Assembly (NCBI GenBank): GCA_027946555.1
Contig: JAPEVC010000142.1
Coordinates: 32,154-96,153 of the forward strand
From: Gnomoniopsis sp. IMI 355080
Taxonomy: Eukaryota; Ascomycota; Sordariomycetes; Diaporthales; Gnomoniaceae
Length of the DNA: 64,000 nt
Reading direction: 5' to 3'
The stretch's first letter is position 1; every line of letters starts with the position of its first letter. Position numbers and translations under genes: made by a program. Positions 59,822 to 64,000 of the stretch are shown here, one piece after another. Below the pieces are notes generated by a model, which had not been told where the DNA came from, ran no database searches, and worked only from the letters and a program-made list of their open reading frames with translations.

Positions 59822-60165
59822 TGCTGAAGGAATGTAGTTGATACACATGATCGGTATGTAGCATACTAGGCGATCATTCACGTTCCAGGTATCTTCCAGC
59901 TGCTGAACAACCGCGTTGGATCTTGAAGGCCTGACTTTAGGCTCGCCGTTGACGTCAAGGTACTACAAGGTGAGGATCTTGTCAGATAATCGAAGAAGTA
60001 TTGGCATGGTGGGTCGGTCTCTGGGGTTTTCATGCCGTGCAACAGCCCCCACTATTCGAGGACAACGTCATGAAGCTATGGAAGTCCAGCCTCATGATCT
60101 CCCCAAAGCTCGACTTAGCGTTGGCATCGGCGTACAATGGAGGCTAGCTGTTCTTTACGACCAGC
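59822..60165 (-). pseudogene. Possible remnant of a nonribosomal peptide synthetase adenylation domain
   Basis: On the minus strand, sequence at 60162-60096 resembles the A8 core of adenylation domains (GRK-x-x-Q ... QRVELGEI) with a stop and small indels: GGTCGTAAAGAACAG, then GCCAACG, GTCGAGCT and GAGATC are recognisable. About 80 codons further, at 59874-59822, DRLVCYIPIMCINYIPSA resembles the A10-side segment (YMIP ... IP). Order and spacing fit the last part of an adenylation domain. No intact reading frame remains, and neither the A7 motif nor a carrier domain could be recognised. This is a tentative call from motif resemblance only. Confidence 0.3.
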
Positions 60166-60314
60166 TGCATTACAAACTAACGTAGGTCCGTCGAGACATG
60201 TGGTCGCAGCTATGAGGAGTAGTTGTCTCCCAAGCTTCTGTACCCGCAATTTTGCTAGAAAAGTCGCGTAGCAACAGTAAAAACACCGCTTGAATGAATT
60301 CCAGATGAACCCAT

Positions 60315-61628
60315 TTACATAGTGGAGAGAATTGCCTCAATCTTGGCCCGGCTCTTGATTTCTGCATCCTTGAACATCTCCAAGGATGCCGCCAATCTCG
60401 TCTTCGTAATCGGATCCTTCTCGACAGCAGTATCCAGCTCCTTTCCCCCATCAGCAAGATAGTCCACCTCCGTACTCGCCAGCTTTCCATCCCACTCCGC
60501 CGCGGCCAATGGGTCCTCCTTGATAAGCTTCCTCAATCGTCCCGGAGTCTCCTTACCTACTGCGTAAAACTCCACGCCTGAATCCGGCTTGGGAATACCT
60601 TCGCCCGGTTGCTTCGAGGCATCGTAGTCGAGCTTGGCGAGCTCGTCCAGCATTTTGGGAGAGAGCGTCGCGGAGTGACAGCCCCACTCAGCGGCGGCCA
60701 TGGCTTCCTTGGCCGAGATAAAACTGGCGAGTTTCATTCTGGGCTGCGGTTTGCCTGTTGCTTTGTGAAGACGCTTATAGGTGTCCAGAATTTGCACAAT
60801 GCGGGCAGACATGGGATGCTGCGTTGCTGGGTCTTCAACATCCGGCCAAAGACTGAGATCGCTGTGAGCCGGAATCTCTGATAGGTAGCGTTAGTTTTAT
60901 CTGAATCAATTGTGAGTGGTTGGGGGTTTGTATTTACCATTCAAGTAGGGACTGATGTACAGCATGTTTGCTTGACTAGCTGCAATGGCCTGCGGAAGAC
61001 CGAAGATTGCTGTGCCAAGTGTTTCAATGGGTAATCCATTTTCATCCTTTTCATTAGACAGGACCTTGGCCGCATTCAGAGCTGGCCCTGTCGACGGAAT
61101 CTTGATGCAATATCGGCTCCGGTCGATACCCACCCGAGCGAACTCTTGGTCAAGTAGACGCGCATGGTCAAGTGTAGCTTGCTCATCGTACGCCTTGGCC
61201 GGGGACGTTTGCAACAGCACCCGGCCTTGGATGTTGTCGATGTTTTTCTTGCATAGCAAGACAGACTGTTATTCACCTAGGTATTTAGTTGTGGTCCAAA
61301 ATGCACTTCAGGATCTACCTACCACACGAGTGTAGATATGCAGCCAGCCTTTGTCTTTTAACTCTTTTGCCGTTTCGACCAAAAGCTCTCTGTTGGCTTC
61401 GTTATACAACTCGGTATCAACCCACAGCTGGTTGCTTGTCGAGTCGTGCGCCTTGAGCCCTAACCTCTCTGGCATAGTACTGATATATTTGGCGTCGACC
61501 CAGTCGACATCGACGTTGACTTTTGCCCAGACAGGTCAGCTGACGCCAGATCCGCAATCGCCGGGGCCTGGGTACTCACGTTGCTCCTCGAGCTTCTGGA
61601 GCCAAGATGAAGCTTTGCTGCCTGCCAT
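60315..61628 (-). CDS. Transaldolase-family protein with altered active site
   Basis: Four exons on the minus strand (61628-61580, 61519-61323, 61265-60938, 60877-60315) give 378 residues in phase. The (beta/alpha)8 transaldolase family is recognised by WLQKLEEQ ... DVDWVDAKYIS at the start, KNIDNIQGRVLLQ, GIDRSRYCIKIPSTGPALNAAKVL with the Schiff-base Lys in IKIPS, and FGLPQAIAASQANMLYISPYLN in the last strands. In ordinary transaldolases (pentose phosphate pathway) the fourth strand reads V-S-T-E; here it is V-L-L-Q, so the catalytic Glu is Gln. The usual T-W-E after the Lys strand reads T-G-P. The C-terminal extension (about 50 residues, ending KSRAKIEAILSTM) is Lys/Asp rich. It is probably a paralog of the housekeeping enzyme with a changed substrate or reaction. 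Confidence 0.88.
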
Positions 61629-63520
61629 GATAAGGTGTGTTTTTTGGAGGAGGGGCTGGCGTTGTTCGAGTGTCAAGGTTGTCGGAAACGAAGGTAAGTA
61701 GAATCTGTATGGTCATGCCGGTTAATGCTTATGAGCTGAAGCCGGGCCGTGTTCTTGCCAGCAGTAGGTATGCACGCGGCTTGGCCCCCTCATCTAGGCG
61801 CTCCGCATACCGGGGCTGAGTGACGCGCCTGAACATCAACCCGTTACCGGGCGACTTTCACCCTCAACACTGACACACTCGAGGCCGACTCGAAGCTGCA
61901 CTGTTGTTTCTCTGTCAGAGAAGACACCAAGCTCTGTTTGCTCCGTTAGTTAAAACAGGAAAGCCACATGGCAGCTTGTCGATTGATATGAAACCAACAC
62001 ATGCCACTAGACAGTCTACACGGCACAGCAAACAGCACAATACACTCGAGTCAGCAATATCACTTGCCACCCTTCCTCGGAACCAAGGCTGTCATCGGCT
62101 GATAGGACGTCTTGCTTGGGTTTTGAAGTGAGCGCTACGGCGCCACAGTTGTCACAATGGAACGGCCACGTCAACATGAAGCGCCAGGCCGCTTCAAGAT
62201 TGTGGCATCACGCTGCAATGTAATCTGCAACAATATCCTTTTGTTGAACTAAATGTATATTGATCCAGATTTTAGGCATTGTTCAGGTGTATGCTGACGT
62301 TGACGCCCAAATGCAAGCTCCGACTGAGTCAAGTATCTTTCTCTTTGTATTCGCTCCCACTGTCATCCGCCTGGGTACTACACTTTCGCAAAGTCCTCCC
62401 TGTACATAGTCATTCTTTACATAGCTTTTCCTGCTTTGACGCCAGCTGAAAATAGCCAAGGCATCTCCACTGATTTCACAGCTCATTTTCTGGTTCAATT
62501 TTATGAGCCAATGTCTGAAATAAGTGCTGCAAAGCAGCTTTGCAATCACTCTCCACTATCCTCGTCTAAATGCTCTTTGACATTGGGCGTGGTTACCATG
62601 CTTCTCAAGGACTACCACCAGTCCTTATGTCAATGGATGATCTGCTTGCGTGCGTACAGATCCTCTAATGGTTTCTCTTGGGCGTTTCGCGGATGAAGAG
62701 CTGGAGGATGAACCGCAATTTGGCAATGTTCATGTTGGGAAGTTGTTCATAGTAGTCGAGGGATCTCTTGCGCCACAACATCCTCTCCGACCTATATACA
62801 TATGAGAGAGATATCTTTGGGGGCCGGGTAAGTGTTCTCTTGCTATCACATATGAGGCCTAGTATCTGAGACCCGTCGATGATAATGGGTATTACATAGA
62901 AACTACCCTCATCCGCTGGACACAAAAGCCTGTGCTTCGCGTCTCACTCCAAGATATCCATGCTGTATTGATGATTCTGATTCTGCTTTCTCGGATAAGC
63001 AACGTTCCGGGATGAGTGGTTGCTTTTATAGTGTTCAGCAAGGGTTTTCGTGTTTGCAAAGCTGTTCTACCCCGGCTTAAGACTATACTATATACTTGTC
63101 GAGGTCGGCAATGTGAACAAAGGGAGCTATATCAGGGTGTAGTGCATCAAGACGACGCCTTCGCCTTGGAGCTTGCTGCTCAAGAGAGTAGCCTTCGCCT
63201 CGTTGTGGCCAAACTTTTGGTGTACCGTGTCATTGGTATCAGAGGCGCCTTTCCACGAATATTGGTGTAGTGTTGGCAAAACAGGCCCAGGATAGGGCAT
63301 CTGTTCAAACGCACCGCGGAAGTAGACTTGGACTTTGGAGGCCAGGGACAGGCCAAGGTGTATGTGCAGCTATTCAACAAAGGCACAGAGTCGATAGAAA
63401 ATGTATCAACTATCTTGCAGTGTACGATAATCGCCAAAGCAGTATACACTTGCCCCTTAGAGCCTGCTCGGCACGATGCCCGTTGCCATAACGGGCACCG
63501 AAAAGATATAATAGCGTTAT
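61629..63520. other. intergenic
   Basis: About 1.9 kb. No gene is supported; frames at 62283-63588 lack domains. Composition is ordinary until about 63500, then turns AT-rich. Confidence 0.45.
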
Positions 63521-64000
63521 ATCGAAAAAGCGCTAAGACCGCCTTTATACCGCCTAAATCCCAGTCGGACCGATATAACGTCGTTTAGCTAATTTAGCCA
63601 CGCTTAGCCTTAGGAAAAAAGTCGCGATATATTATATAGTGCCTCGTTTTTCATAATTCCGGATATCTCTGCCTGCTAATTTTATATTAGCCTAATATTT
63701 ATAATATTTTTCGATATAATAGGGATAACTTAGGGTATTAGAAAGATAACGACCCTTTATTAAAGGCCTTTAGGGATACCTTAGATAATTTAGACCTGCC
63801 TAATATATATAAGATTATTATAAGGCTATTATTAATACCCTAAACTTTAATTATACTTTTAATAATATACCTATAAAGGTCTCGAGCTATAGCCTTATTA
63901 TCGCTAGCTTTAATATAAAAACGAACATATATTACCGCTAATATAATCGAAGAAAAACCTATATCTAATAGATAAAGGGTTATTATTAGATATATTAAAG
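63520..64000. repeat. AT-rich, TpA-rich tract, probably RIP-mutated repeat edge
   Basis: Composition changes abruptly at about 63500 to strongly AT-rich sequence dominated by TA steps (for example GATATATTATATAG and TTATAATATTTTTCGATATAAT). Stops occur in all frames and short segments resemble each other (TTTAATAT, TTATTATTA-like). This is the look of repeat DNA after repeat-induced point mutation in filamentous ascomycetes. The repeat's identity is lost here and it runs off the window. Confidence 0.7.

Overview
This is a eukaryotic window from a filamentous ascomycete (Pezizomycotina). Nearly every gene has short GT-AG introns (about 50-180 nt). The gene set is typical of that group: frataxin, an Ede1-type endocytic scaffold, a cell-wall alpha-1,3-glucan synthase, a flavohemoglobin, a MYND/DUF4470 protein, fungal MFS carriers and a secreted tyrosinase. 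I could not identify genus or species. Gene models below were built by joining open frames at GT-AG sites and checking phase, so exon coordinates are my own predictions.

Layout. 1-8 kb: frataxin (+), an Ede1-like EH-domain protein (-) and a glutathione S-transferase (-). 8-15 kb: a sparse stretch holding a three-exon small secreted cysteine-rich protein (-), an L-fucose-permease-type MFS carrier (+) and a tRNA-Arg(CCT) gene. 15-28 kb: a large DUF4470/MYND protein (+) converging on a 13-exon alpha-1,3-glucan synthase (-). 28-36 kb: 8.4 kb with no intact gene, only a stop-interrupted remnant. 36-54 kb: an ADP-ribosylglycohydrolase-fold protein, a tyrosinase, a decayed gene, an UNC-93-like carrier, an LCCL-domain membrane protein, a DUF7730-type protein and a DHA1-type MFS exporter. 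54-64 kb: decayed coding fragments, a flavohemoglobin, a possible nonribosomal peptide synthetase remnant and a divergent transaldolase. The window ends in an AT-rich, TpA-rich block that looks like a RIP-mutated repeat.

The genes do not form one obvious pathway. They are a mix of housekeeping functions (iron-sulfur metabolism, endocytosis, cell wall, NO detoxification) and accessory functions (secreted proteins, transporters). Accessory genes sit between long intergenic tracts containing a recurring short palindrome built on TACCTAGGTA.

The most unusual signal is in the tRNA-Arg(CCT) gene at 14710-14858. Besides a normal intron after position 37, it carries a 57-nt insert at the base of the anticodon stem. 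That insert has spliceosomal-type GTAAGT, CTAAT and TAG signals, and removing exactly that GT-AG unit restores a perfect tRNA cloverleaf. Other points of interest are a tyrosinase whose last splice junction spells a stop codon, an in-frame 61-codon extension behind the frataxin stop, and a transaldolase-like protein with a substituted active-site Glu.
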